Positions 23,984-33,279 of a DNA stretch of 47,494 bases are shown in pieces. Location of the stretch: NCBI GenBank assembly GCA_947453415.1, contig CANGGG010000013.1, forward strand, positions 1 to 47,494. Reading direction: 5' to 3'. Source of the stretch: Bacteroidota bacterium (lineage in GTDB: Bacteria > Bacteroidota > Bacteroidia > UKL13-3). The notes beneath the pieces were generated by a model. That model did no database searches. It was not told where the DNA came from and saw only the letters and a program-made list of their open reading frames with translations. Position numbers and translations under genes: made by a program. Numbering within the stretch: position 1 is the stretch's first letter; each line of letters starts with the position of its first letter.

Positions 23984-25975
23984 AACTGCAAATGATTGAT
24001 TAATGGTTTTATTTCCAGAAATAAGCTGAATAATATACAATCCATCGGCAAAGTTTAATGTATTAATTTCTTCTATATTTTTACTTTTAATATTTAAAAT
24101 CAAATTGCCAATCTGATTAAAAACTTTTACTTCATTTATAACTAAATCGTTCAAATTAAATTGCAGTTTTTCGTGACAAGGATTTGGATAAATATTTAAA
24201 CTTATTTTATTGTTTTCAAATACTGAATTTGGAACATAATTAAAAGTATCAGTGTAATTATAACAGTTATTGTTATCAATCATTAATGCATGGTATTTGC
24301 CAATTACAGTTGGGGTATAAGTAGCTGAATTTTGTCCACTTAGAAACTGTCCATCTTTAAACCAACTATACGTTTTTCCAACTGCTGGATTTACCGATAA
24401 AATATTTCCATTTTTTAATATGTTCACTTTAGTTAATGCATTTACCAAAACATTTATTTTTTTGGGATTACTTATGCTAGATCCAACTGTTTGAGTAACA
24501 TAAAAGGTGGTGTCACTATATATATTTAAAAGCAAATTATTACCAGCAAAAACTAAATTAGTTAACAACGAATCAGAATACCAACGAATGTTAGTTCCAG
24601 TAGCAGCAATAGTTTTGGGTGATCCATCATTACAAAAAACTATGTTTCCAATTGTAGGCTGAGCAATGGAAAAATTCTTTAATAAATAAATGTCGATATC
24701 ACCTACAGAAGTTACCACGTGCCCATCAATTTCATTAGTTGTTGTTGATTGGAATGTACCTCCCATATACCAATTTCCTTTTTTGTCTATTGTTAAATCT
24801 ACTCCATAAGTCCAATCTTTTTGACCCAAAGATTTAATCCATTCTGTATTTCCATTTTTATCCAAGCTAACAATTGAAGCGTAGCGTTTATTACTTACCC
24901 CGTCACCAACTGAAATACTTCCTAATGAAAACGAAAAATTATAATCTACCACCAAAGCAATTTTTCCATTTGGTGTGAACTCCACTCCATTACCCGAGGA
25001 ATAAATTGTTGTTGATTTTTTTGCCCAAAGTAAATTCCCATTTATATCATATGAAGCAATAAAAAAATTCTCTTTATTATTAGAATTACTTAGCGTGATA
25101 TTTCCAATTTTTATTGGATCGTAAAACAAGCCTGTAATTACAACTTGCTGACTATCGGAAACCGCTATATCCCAAATATGTTCGCTACTTGTAATGCCAA
25201 TAGGATTAACAGCCCTAGCCCATTTATAAATTCCTTTTGTATTAAAACATGCTGTAATAATTTTTGCATTTTTAAAAGTATCAGCTCCAATATAAACATC
25301 ATTATCTGTATTCCCAATTATATAAATTAAAGAGTCTTTCAATGCAATTCGCCCCACGCGTGAACTTAAGCTATTACAACCAATTGGGATAACCATTTTG
25401 GCAATTAAATTAGAATCTAACTTGGCTATATATAAGGAAGTTCCACCGTTATGAGGCATAGCTGGTAAACCATCAAAACTGAAATTGTATTGACTAAAAG
25501 ATCCGCCTATCCAAATATTATTATTGGTATCAATTTCAATATTAGAATAACGAGCATACCAAGCAGTTGGAGATTTTTGAATCAATAATTTGCCATTAAC
25601 ATCATATTTTAATAGCATTCCATTGTATTGAATGGCCATATAAATATTACCACTTTTATCAATTGCTAAGGCGCTTACAGTTTCGTTATAACCTGCATTT
25701 ACAAAACTTGTAATCCATTTAAAAGTTCCATTTTCATTAAACTTTGCAATAAAATAATTATATGTATTTGATCCTTGTTTTAATATTGTTGTATCTCCAA
25801 TATTCATTGATCCACCAAATCTTCCAGCTATATAAACATTATTGGAATCATCGGTTTTAACTATATCAAAATTGTCAGACTTTAATGAACCAAAATTCTT
25901 TAACCAAGTATTTTGAGCAATAACATTTTGACTAAAAAAATAAAAGAAAGTAAGGTAAAAAAATAGTTTGTTCAT
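23975..25975 (-). CDS. Secreted beta-propeller-like protein with type IX sorting domain
   Basis: A 666-residue exported protein. The signal peptide covers about residues 1-20, ending in VIAQ. The first 430 residues consist of irregular repeats of the SBBP/propeller kind: NVYIAGRFGG, YFIAKFNENGTFKWITSF, YIAKLDSNL, NWYMGGTFQS. A region with PKD/Ig-like spacing follows (RWYSDSLLTN, YSWFKDGQFLSG). The last 75 residues are a type A type IX sorting domain: ISLNIYPNPCHEKLQFNL, then IKVFNQIGN-like strands and the GLYIIQL end motif. It is exported to the surface or medium. The ligand is unknown. Confidence 0.85.
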   Translation of the reverse strand: MNKLFFYLTFFYFFSQNVIAQNTWLKNFGSLKSDNFDIVKTDDSNNVYIAGRFGGSMNIGDTTILKQGSNTYNYFIAKFNENGTFKWITSFVNAGYNETVSALAIDKSGNIYMAIQYNGMLLKYDVNGKLLIQKSPTAWYARYSNIEIDTNNNIWIGGSFSQYNFSFDGLPAMPHNGGTSLYIAKLDSNLIAKMVIPIGCNSLSSRVGRIALKDSLIYIIGNTDNDVYIGADTFKNAKIITACFNTKGIYKWARAVNPIGITSSEHIWDIAVSDSQQVVITGLFYDPIKIGNITLSNSNNKENFFIASYDINGNLLWAKKSTTIYSSGNGVEFTPNGKIALVVDYNFSFSLGSISVGDGVSNKRYASIVSLDKNGNTEWIKSLGQKDWTYGVDLTIDKKGNWYMGGTFQSTTTNEIDGHVVTSVGDIDIYLLKNFSIAQPTIGNIVFCNDGSPKTIAATGTNIRWYSDSLLTNLVFAGNNLLLNIYSDTTFYVTQTVGSSISNPKKINVLVNALTKVNILKNGNILSVNPAVGKTYSWFKDGQFLSGQNSATYTPTVIGKYHALMIDNNNCYNYTDTFNYVPNSVFENNKISLNIYPNPCHEKLQFNLNDLVINEVKVFNQIGNLILNIKSKNIEEINTLNFADGLYIIQLISGNKTINQSFAVKH

Positions 25976-26007
25976 TATAAAAATAAATTGGAACTAGTTT
26001 GTAATAA

Positions 26008-26961
26008 CTAAACTGATTGTTTGTAAAGTTTAGTTAAATTTAACATCATATCGTCAGTCATTTTTTGTAAATCAAACTCATTTTTCCAGAACCAATCTTG
26101 GCGAGCTTCCGCATCATCAATACTTTTTGGCCAACTATCGGCTATTGCTTGTCTAAAGTCGGGAGCAAAATCAATGGTGAAATTTGGAATATGTTTTTGA
26201 ATAGATGCGGCTATTTCTAATGGATTAAAACTCATACCTGCAATATTATAACTGCTTCTAATTTTAACGTTTTCTGCGGGTGCTTCCATGATGCTAATTG
26301 TTGCACGAAGTGCATCAGGCATATACATCATTGGAAGCGTAGTTTGCTCATTTAAAAAGCAAGTATATTTTCCATTTTTTATAGCTTCATGGTATATATG
26401 AACCGCGTAATCAGTAGTTCCACCACCTGGTGCCGACTTGTGTCCAATTAAACCTGGGTAACGAATACTGCGTACGTCAACATTATATTTTTGGAAATAA
26501 TATTCACAGAAGCGTTCACCTGCTTGTTTACTAATTCCATAAATAGTATTTGGTTCCATAACAGTATATTGAGGAGTTAAAATACTAGGAGTTGTAGGTC
26601 CAAAAACGGCAATAGAACTTGGCCAATATACTTTTTTAATTAAACCTTCTTTGGCTGCATCTAAAATATTAAACAAGCCTTGCATGTTTAAATCCCACGC
26701 AAATTTTGGATTTTTTTCAGCAGTAGCACTTAGCATTGCTGCCAATAAATACACTTGAGTAATATTATATTTTTTTATAATTGCATAAACACCATTTCTA
26801 TCCAAAATATCAATTATTTCAAACGGACCAGTTTCTATGGCAGGTAATTTTAAATCGCTACAAACAACATTATTTGTACCATAAATTCCTCTTAGCGATT
26901 CGGCTAATTCTGTTCCTATTTGCCCATTTGAGCCAATGATAAGTATTGCTTCTGATTTCAT
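26008..26961 (-). CDS. L-threonine 3-dehydrogenase, short-chain (epimerase-like) type
   Basis: Oxidises L-threonine to 2-amino-3-ketobutyrate with NAD+. The 317-residue protein is the extended short-chain dehydrogenase form of TDH known from Flavobacterium and animals, not the zinc MDR form. It has ILIIGSNGQIGTEL (NAD loop, residues 6-19), LLAAMLSATAEKNPKFAW near 72-89, KVYWPSSIAVFGP and the catalytic YGISKQAGE. The specificity segment RYPGLIGHKSAPGGGTTDYA is highly typical of the family. No kbl (2-amino-3-ketobutyrate ligase) gene is next to it. It lies between two leftward type IX cargo genes with short gaps of 32 and 66 bases. Confidence 0.92.
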   Translation of the reverse strand: MKSEAILIIGSNGQIGTELAESLRGIYGTNNVVCSDLKLPAIETGPFEIIDILDRNGVYAIIKKYNITQVYLLAAMLSATAEKNPKFAWDLNMQGLFNILDAAKEGLIKKVYWPSSIAVFGPTTPSILTPQYTVMEPNTIYGISKQAGERFCEYYFQKYNVDVRSIRYPGLIGHKSAPGGGTTDYAVHIYHEAIKNGKYTCFLNEQTTLPMMYMPDALRATISIMEAPAENVKIRSSYNIAGMSFNPLEIAASIQKHIPNFTIDFAPDFRQAIADSWPKSIDDAEARQDWFWKNEFDLQKMTDDMMLNLTKLYKQSV

Positions 26962-26997
26962 ATTTTTTATTTTTATTGCCCTTTATTTATATCAATT

Positions 26998-27030
26998 TAC
27001 TATTGTCCATTGACTATGGTCTATCATCTA
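26998..27030 (-). repeat. Degenerate word repeat after the stop of the PNGase F-like gene
   Basis: On the minus strand the stop TAG runs into ATGATAGACCATAGTC, then AATGGACAATAG. This is a relative of the GATAGACGATAGACCATCG block after ettA. The two copies are about 8 kb apart and both begin within a few bases of a stop codon. Confidence 0.45.
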
Positions 27031-29229
27031 TTCAACTACGAATTTACTTTTTAACGTTTGGTTATTCAAGTTGATTATTAATAGGTACATTCCTCGTGTA
27101 AATGTTGTAACATCCAAATCTAATATACAATCAGCGGTGTTTTTAGAATAAACTAATTTGCCTTGTAAATCATAAACTTGGTATGTTTTGATAGCATTAC
27201 TTAACGAATTTTCTAACTGAATATTTAATTGGTTTGTAGCAGGATTTGGAAATACTTTTAACATTTCATTGCCTAGTATTTCTTCATTTCCTAGGCCTGC
27301 TATTCCTGTAAAACTAATTTTATAAAAACTACCGAAATCCGGATTTATTTGCTGAACAACTCTATAAGGATTAGTAGCAGTAATTCTAATAGAACCGCTG
27401 CCAGTGCTACTTCTGCTAGCCCAAAAATCTAAACCATCTTTTCCACTGTCATCTAATTGAAAAGTAAAACAACCATAACCAATATTTAAAGTATCTAAAT
27501 GACGCAAACTTGGTTTTGTAAAACTTTTTTGTGCAACAATAGTTCCCATCGCATTTTTTAATGTCCAATTGCTTTCTAGTGGAAATTTATTAGTAGTAGT
27601 TTCAATGATTATTTGTGAAGGAAATGTTTTTGGAATAGCAACATTATATGTTTCTTTTCTATTGTTTGAATTGTTCTCATCTGTTTGACCATTTGGTTTC
27701 TCCACCCAAACTTTAAAAGTTTTATCTGCTAAATCCCAATCAATATAAGGTAAGTTTACATTTTGTGATTTACCAAAAGCTAAACTTCCTTGCCATGTAA
27801 AACTACTGATTGCTTTACTGCCCGATTGATATTTAATCACACAATTTTTTAACTCAATTTGACCATTATTTTTTAAAATAATCTGTGCATTTTCACAAAT
27901 TGGATTTAATCGTTGGTACCTAAAATCGTTACTAGGATAAATAATTTCATCTACTGTTACTTCATGGTTATAATTATAATCACTATAATAAATTAAATTA
28001 CCAACTACATTGTATCCCGCTCCACCATTTGCAGTAAATGTATCAAAATCTATGTCAATAATATTTGCACCTTCAAGCAAATTTAACTCATATTCGTAAG
28101 GCGCTATTTGTTCCCCCGGACACCAATTTGCTCTATCATATATCCAAGTACCTCCTTGATTAATAATGGCGTTTTCACCACAATTTTCTTTCCAAACCAG
28201 TTGCTTTGCAATTTGAGAATTGTTTAATTTTAAGTAGAAATTTTTAGGGCAAAACTCTGAACAACCTTCATTACTTTCACCACCATGACCCGAAACTGTT
28301 AAACGTAATTTTACCGTTTTGGCATTTAAATCTTTAGGAAAAGTTTTTGGCACTAAATAATTTTCAATAGAATTATTGGTATTTCCGTATGGAAAATAAC
28401 CATAATAAAGAGGTTCTATTTTTAACACATCTCTTGCTGGCGTTCCTTCAATAAATTCAAAATTTACAGTACAGGTAAAACCAAATGAATAACCCGAATA
28501 ATCCATTCTAATTTGAACAGAATCTTTTAATTTACTGGCAAAATCAGTAACATCAAAAACGTAAGTGTATTTAAAATCTTTTGGGAAAAACTTGGCATAA
28601 GGCGTAATCATTCGGCCTAGTTCATAATTTACAATCACGTCAAAAACTTGATAATAATTTCTAACTATTTTAACAACAAAATTAGCTGTATTTTTAACTA
28701 AAAAAGAATCAATCACATTTCCAGCTGTATCATAATTATAGCTATAAAATGTAGGCCATACTTTTAAAGTGTCGGTAACTAAAGTAGGTATTTGAGCATT
28801 GTTATTTAACAAAACTACTAATTGCTTATTAGCAATGCTATCTATGGTTTTGGTAATTTTATTATAAGAATATTTGTATGTTGTATCGTTAAAATAAAAA
28901 AGCGAATCCGGAGTTGAGCTTACACCAATAATACTATAACTATTTGCACTTTTTAAGGTCGAATCTTTTTTTCCAGTATTTTCTCTTGCCAATAAAGTAT
29001 TGGTATAATCCCACTCACATTGGCCATTACTAGTACAACCAAGAGTATATTTCATAATTATTTTCTGATATTTTTTAGATCCATCTGGAAATTTTACCCA
29101 GGTGTCAAAATTTCCATATCTATTCATGGAAAAATTATCGAATGATTTTACTTTAGTTGTGTCGCCATTAGCTGCTTTTAAGCTATTTACAAAAAATAAA
29201 ATTGTGATTAAACATAAAAATTTCTTCAT
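27028..29229 (-). CDS. Secreted PNGase F-like protein with type IX sorting domain
   Basis: A 733-residue exported protein. The signal peptide is residues 1-19 (ending in LKA). The region around residues 30-75 (FDNFSMNRYGNFDTWVKFP, then KYTLGCTSNGQCEWDY) and the later VQIRMDYSGYSFGFTCTV and EGTPARDVLKIEPLYYGY resemble the two jelly-roll domains of peptide-N-glycosidase F, in which an aspartate of a WD motif is catalytic. A CARDB-like strand region with NSNNRKETYNVAIP follows, and the end is a type A type IX sorting domain (LKVFPNPATNQLNIQL and RGMYLLIINL). Deglycosylation of glycoproteins is possible but inferred. It is divergent from the orphan gene at 29317. Confidence 0.72.
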   Translation of the reverse strand: MKKFLCLITILFFVNSLKAANGDTTKVKSFDNFSMNRYGNFDTWVKFPDGSKKYQKIIMKYTLGCTSNGQCEWDYTNTLLARENTGKKDSTLKSANSYSIIGVSSTPDSLFYFNDTTYKYSYNKITKTIDSIANKQLVVLLNNNAQIPTLVTDTLKVWPTFYSYNYDTAGNVIDSFLVKNTANFVVKIVRNYYQVFDVIVNYELGRMITPYAKFFPKDFKYTYVFDVTDFASKLKDSVQIRMDYSGYSFGFTCTVNFEFIEGTPARDVLKIEPLYYGYFPYGNTNNSIENYLVPKTFPKDLNAKTVKLRLTVSGHGGESNEGCSEFCPKNFYLKLNNSQIAKQLVWKENCGENAIINQGGTWIYDRANWCPGEQIAPYEYELNLLEGANIIDIDFDTFTANGGAGYNVVGNLIYYSDYNYNHEVTVDEIIYPSNDFRYQRLNPICENAQIILKNNGQIELKNCVIKYQSGSKAISSFTWQGSLAFGKSQNVNLPYIDWDLADKTFKVWVEKPNGQTDENNSNNRKETYNVAIPKTFPSQIIIETTTNKFPLESNWTLKNAMGTIVAQKSFTKPSLRHLDTLNIGYGCFTFQLDDSGKDGLDFWASRSSTGSGSIRITATNPYRVVQQINPDFGSFYKISFTGIAGLGNEEILGNEMLKVFPNPATNQLNIQLENSLSNAIKTYQVYDLQGKLVYSKNTADCILDLDVTTFTRGMYLLIINLNNQTLKSKFVVE

Positions 29230-29316
29230 TTAAAATATAAAATTAGTTAGGCAAAGTAAAAAAATGTTTCAATATTTGAATAGAAAGATTTATTTGCACC
29301 TTTAAAATATATAAAA

Positions 29317-30174
29317 ATGAAAAAAATAATTACCATTTGTTTGTTAGCATTAATCAGTTTTAGTGCTTCAGCGCAGTTCGGATTTTTCAAAAAAAAATCA
29401 GAAATTGAATCCTTTAAAGAGAAAAAAGTTATTGTAGTTTTATTTTATGATAGTGCATACAATGCTGCTGTAGAGCTTGCTATGATTAGAAATTGGAAGT
29501 TTAGTAGCTTTGAAGTGGCTTTTGACAACGAATTATTAAAATACAAAAAAGAAAATGTTGTTTATTTAAGCTTCAGCAAATCGAAAGGAAGTAAAAACAA
29601 AGCAAAATTAGGAAGTTGCGAAGAAGATTTTAATGGATTAGTGATGTTAAGTAAATTCAAACGTAAATCAATGCCTGAAGATATTTTAGCTCAAGCATTT
29701 TGCAGCAATAATATAGATACTAGCGATTGGGAATTTGAATTACAACGTGGAGTTCAAATGATGAATAATTATTTTGAATATGCAAGTAATGCAGCTAAAG
29801 ATGGAGATGTAACTGCATCGAAAATGATGAACAATTATCCTTCCGATAAAAGCCAATTATTGGATAAAAAACTATTGGTAGAAGATAAAATGTTAGAATT
29901 AAAAGGCAAAAAAGATGCTGCAGATATATTTGATGGCGAAGTAGCGGAAGTTGACAGGGAAGTAATTTATAAAGCTGTGGCCGATCAAGATAATGCTGTT
30001 GCTTATTACCTTTGGGTTAAAGATGAAAAATATTGCAATAAATTGGTAATTAGCGCTCAAAATAGTGAAATAATGTATTATGAAACTGCCACTCCTGATA
30101 AGTGTAAGTTAAATAATAAAGATTTAGAAGCGTTAAATAGTATCAAGAAAAATGCTTCAAAAAATAATAGATAA
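29317..30174 (+). CDS. Exported protein of unknown function
   Basis: A 285-residue protein not recognised. A clean signal peptide occupies residues 1-19 (ending SASAQ). The mature part is highly charged, with an alpha/beta look at the start (KKVIVVLFYDSAYNAAVELAM, FSSFEVAFDNELL) and a Lys/Asp-rich second half. Four cysteines are present in the mature part, which could pair in the periplasm. TTTATTTGCACC at 29289-29300 looks like a -7 element with one mismatch, which would give a 20-base leader. The gene is divergent from the PNGase F-like cargo gene and is followed by a good terminator, so it is a single-gene unit. Confidence 0.75.
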   Translation: MKKIITICLLALISFSASAQFGFFKKKSEIESFKEKKVIVVLFYDSAYNAAVELAMIRNWKFSSFEVAFDNELLKYKKENVVYLSFSKSKGSKNKAKLGSCEEDFNGLVMLSKFKRKSMPEDILAQAFCSNNIDTSDWEFELQRGVQMMNNYFEYASNAAKDGDVTASKMMNNYPSDKSQLLDKKLLVEDKMLELKGKKDAADIFDGEVAEVDREVIYKAVADQDNAVAYYLWVKDEKYCNKLVISAQNSEIMYYETATPDKCKLNNKDLEALNSIKKNASKNNR

Positions 30175-30190
30175 TTTCTGTTTTTAAATG

Positions 30191-30230
30191 AAAACCATGA
30201 ATAGATGTCCAATTTATTCATGGTTTTTTT
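30191..30230 (+). terminator. Intrinsic terminator after the orphan exported protein
   Basis: A 13-bp stem, AAAACCATGAATA (30191-30203) with TATTCATGGTTTT (30215-30227), an 11-base loop, and a T-run to 30230. It lies 17 bases after the stop codon at 30174. Confidence 0.85.
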
Positions 30231-30304
30231 ATGCATTTATATTCATAATTAGCCATCATAAAGCTAATATGGATAAATTAGTAAATACATACATTTTATA
30301 ACAT

Positions 30305-30343
30305 AAAAAAACAGCCGTTACAATTTCTTGTAATGGCTGTTTT
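30305..30343 (-). terminator. Intrinsic terminator after the secreted endonuclease gene
   Basis: AAAACAGCC and TTACAA (30308-30323) pair with TTGTAA and GGCTGTTTT (30328-30343), with a single mismatch at 30317/30334 and loop TTTC. On the minus strand a T-run follows. It lies 19 bases past the stop of the gene ending at 30362. With the neighbouring terminator at 30191 it fills the gap between two convergent genes. Confidence 0.85.
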
Positions 30344-30361
30344 AGTTTTAAAGCATTTAAT

Positions 30362-33139
30362 TTATTCTACTACTATTTTTCTAATGATTGATTTGCCATC
30401 AACCATTGCTTTTAGCACATAAATTCCTTTGTTTTGAATAGTAATTGAATTGGTTTTACTTAATTCATCCTTCATCATTAATTTACCAGTTACATCAAAT
30501 ATTTCGTATGAAGCATGATTTAAATTTAAATCTGTGGTAAAGTAAATTGTTCCATTACTTGGATTTGGATAAATATTGAAATTAGCATTTGAAACTTCGT
30601 TTACTCCAACTTCACCAATAATTTTAAATGCAGCACTACTGTCTTTTAAATTTCCACCTATTTCGTTAATAAATACTTTTGCATTAGTAGTATTTGCATA
30701 AGGAACTGTTAATGTAAAACTTCCTTTGCTTGCTAATTCCTTTTTAGACCATAAAACAATAACACCATCTTTTAATTTAAGAGAAACTGAATCTACAAAA
30801 GTACTTTGCCAAGTAATACTTGCTGAAGGCACTGAGCCTCCCCAAATATCAGTAGCAACTGGAGTTAACAATTTTAAGGTAGGAATATTAATGGTAAAGT
30901 TTGCATTGCTTAAATCTGTAGTAGAATTATCAGAAGTTGTAATTCTAATTTTTGCTGTAGCTGTAGCCACTGCAGGAACAGTCCAAGCATAAGTTGCAGG
31001 ACTAGCATTTACTGAATCTATCAAAATAAAATCAGTTCCATTAGTAGTGTATTCCAATTTTACATTACCAGTAATTCCGGAAGCCAACCAAGTAATATTA
31101 GTTGTTTTTCCAGCTACTAAATTTTCCCCACCATTAGGTGTATTAACAGCTAATATTTTACCTGCAATTAAAGTCATTGTTTTAAAATCAATCAAACTAG
31201 CCCAACTAGGATTATCAATAAATGGATTGCGGTTTTTTTGAACTGAAGCAATGTATTCATGGCGAGCAATTTCTTCGTCACTAGGTGGATCTTGTTGGTG
31301 CCATTTCATTAACACTGCTAAACCTTGGTCAGCAGGTAAAGTCCAAATATTTCCATTTACCCCATTATAACTAACCGACATATAAAATAATGCCCTGGCT
31401 AAATCACCTTTTTGAGTATCTTTTGGTTCGTAAACTGTATTGCCATTGGCATCTTTTCCTAATTTACCAAAACCAGAAGGCGAAGTAGAAGTAACTGTTA
31501 CACACTCGCCAAAAGGATTATTTGAACGTGGCGCATTGGCCAAAGTTTGATGAGCTGGAAATAAATTATGTTGGTCATTATATTCAGGTAATTCTTTGGT
31601 GGTAGAACCAGCATTTGGCCAATTTGGATTTTGAGTTGAATTATTACTTGGCATGGTACTTTGTGCGCGTGTATGTTCTCTAGTTAAAATTCCAGTACTT
31701 CCACTTGCATTCCATACAAAAGGTTCAGCATAAATATATGGAATTCCAGTGTAAACACAATTTACTAATTTTTTACCAGCGGCAGTATCTCTAGTCAAAA
31801 AATTATTGATTAAAGTGGTAATATAATTGCTATAAAAAATGGTATCGTGAACATTTATTTTAGCACTTAAATTTGTTAAAAAACTACTTGACATTGGATC
31901 AATGGTGCTGTAATATGTCCCAGGATTACCAGCCAATGATTGAACGGAAGCAGTATTTGGACTACTAGTTAAATAATTTTCGTAAGTAGCAGGACCATTA
32001 AATGAAAACACTGCAAATGAATAATTGTTATTTGCCAAAATATAAGCAGGTTTAAAAGTTCCAACTTTACCAACATAAGCCACTTGTGAGGCCCCAATAT
32101 AATCGCCTCTTTGATAAGTTGACCCATCGGTTGGAACTTCAGTTACTGTTCCATTTTTTTTACGTAAAATTATGTAATTTTCAGTAGTTGAACTTGTATC
32201 GTTTATAGTAACATTCATGCCGTAAGCAGTAACATTTGTAAAGCTAATATTGGTCGATTTAAAACTAGGTTCAGTTGCTAAACTTCCAGCAATTCCATAT
32301 AAATTAACTATAAATTGTGTTTTGTCTATATCATTATTGAAAATATTTATAGCAGCCAATTTACTTCCATTTCCAGTAGTATTTAATGTACAATTGATGA
32401 TGGTTGAATCATTGGCGGCAACCGATATTGGCAAAGTACTAGTAATTGCATAAGCATTTGCATCTTTTCCAGTAAAGCTAATACTACTAATTATTAAGGT
32501 ATCAAGTGTTCCAATATTTTTAACTTTAAATGAAAAATTAGCATTATTTCCAATTACATTTTGAGTATTGTTTGCAATCACTTGATTATTTCTACTTACA
32601 ACTAAAGTTGGAGTAGTAGCCACAGGAGCAGCTTTAATTACCACACTGTCTAAAGCTACATTACTACCCGATTCTTTGGTAGCATAAAAAAAACGAATGT
32701 ATCTTGAAGTTGAAACTGGAGTATTAACAAACCTAGTCATGGTTCCTGTAAGCGGTGCCGAAGTTGTAAAAGTTCTCATATCAGTCCAATTGACTGTATC
32801 AGCCGATTCTTGCACTTTAAAAACTCCTGTAAACGAAGGCGCAGGATTTATTCCCGTTCCTTTTAACCAATAACTAACCGGTCCTGGTTTGTCGGCTAGC
32901 CAAATGGTAATATATTCATTGGTTGCATCTAATCTTGCGGCTAAGTTGTCTCCACCAACCGAATTGGCCGCACCCGAATATGTTAATGAAGCGTTAGTTC
33001 CTAAACCTAATGTCCAACCTGTTGGTGGTGCTGAAATTGATGGCGTTGAAAAATTCCAAAAAGTTGGAAGTAATGCCTGCGCTTGTGTAGCTATAGCTAT
33101 TGCACAAAAGCTAATATTTAGTATGAATTTTTTTATCAT
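30362..33139 (-). CDS. Secreted endonuclease I family nuclease with type IX sorting domain
   Basis: A 925-residue secreted nuclease. Signal peptide: IKKFILNISFCAIAIATQAQA. About 150 residues of a carbohydrate-binding-like beta domain follow, then a choice-of-anchor-type domain (NIGTLDTLIISSISFTGKDANAY). The catalytic part lies near residues 460-660, with EHTRAQS, NDQHNLFPAH, NNPFGECV and KGDLARALFYMSVSY, the His-Me-finger pattern of endonuclease I. Two Ig/lectin-like repeats follow (PNGGENLVAGKTTNITW), and the type A sorting domain closes the protein (FNIYPNPSNGTIYF, IRKIVVE). The ATG at 33139 is chosen because an upstream start adds 28 residues before a perfect signal peptide. Likely role: extracellular DNA or RNA degradation for phosphate and nucleosides. 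Confidence 0.88.
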   Translation of the reverse strand: MIKKFILNISFCAIAIATQAQALLPTFWNFSTPSISAPPTGWTLGLGTNASLTYSGAANSVGGDNLAARLDATNEYITIWLADKPGPVSYWLKGTGINPAPSFTGVFKVQESADTVNWTDMRTFTTSAPLTGTMTRFVNTPVSTSRYIRFFYATKESGSNVALDSVVIKAAPVATTPTLVVSRNNQVIANNTQNVIGNNANFSFKVKNIGTLDTLIISSISFTGKDANAYAITSTLPISVAANDSTIINCTLNTTGNGSKLAAINIFNNDIDKTQFIVNLYGIAGSLATEPSFKSTNISFTNVTAYGMNVTINDTSSTTENYIILRKKNGTVTEVPTDGSTYQRGDYIGASQVAYVGKVGTFKPAYILANNNYSFAVFSFNGPATYENYLTSSPNTASVQSLAGNPGTYYSTIDPMSSSFLTNLSAKINVHDTIFYSNYITTLINNFLTRDTAAGKKLVNCVYTGIPYIYAEPFVWNASGSTGILTREHTRAQSTMPSNNSTQNPNWPNAGSTTKELPEYNDQHNLFPAHQTLANAPRSNNPFGECVTVTSTSPSGFGKLGKDANGNTVYEPKDTQKGDLARALFYMSVSYNGVNGNIWTLPADQGLAVLMKWHQQDPPSDEEIARHEYIASVQKNRNPFIDNPSWASLIDFKTMTLIAGKILAVNTPNGGENLVAGKTTNITWLASGITGNVKLEYTTNGTDFILIDSVNASPATYAWTVPAVATATAKIRITTSDNSTTDLSNANFTINIPTLKLLTPVATDIWGGSVPSASITWQSTFVDSVSLKLKDGVIVLWSKKELASKGSFTLTVPYANTTNAKVFINEIGGNLKDSSAAFKIIGEVGVNEVSNANFNIYPNPSNGTIYFTTDLNLNHASYEIFDVTGKLMMKDELSKTNSITIQNKGIYVLKAMVDGKSIIRKIVVE

Positions 33140-33207
33140 TATTATGCTATTTAAAAAGCCACGCAATATAAAACAATAATTTAAAACTATTATTATCAAT
33201 ATGTAAA

Positions 33208-33215
33208 CAAAATTA
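33208..33215 (-). promoter_or_regulatory. Candidate -7 promoter element (TAATTTTG) for the secreted endonuclease
   Basis: Minus-strand TAATTTTG, identical to the element upstream of lysS, lies 69 bases upstream of the ATG at 33139. It sits in the divergent gap shared with the DUF2851 gene. Confidence 0.45.
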
Positions 33216-33279
33216 CTTGACATTAAAATAAGAGTAAAACTAATTATTAAAAAGATTTATATTGCGTATTATTAATTCC

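Noticed and set aside
33140-33223. Longer N-terminus of the secreted endonuclease
   Set aside because: It would place 28 residues, themselves hydrophobic, before a complete signal peptide starting at 33139.
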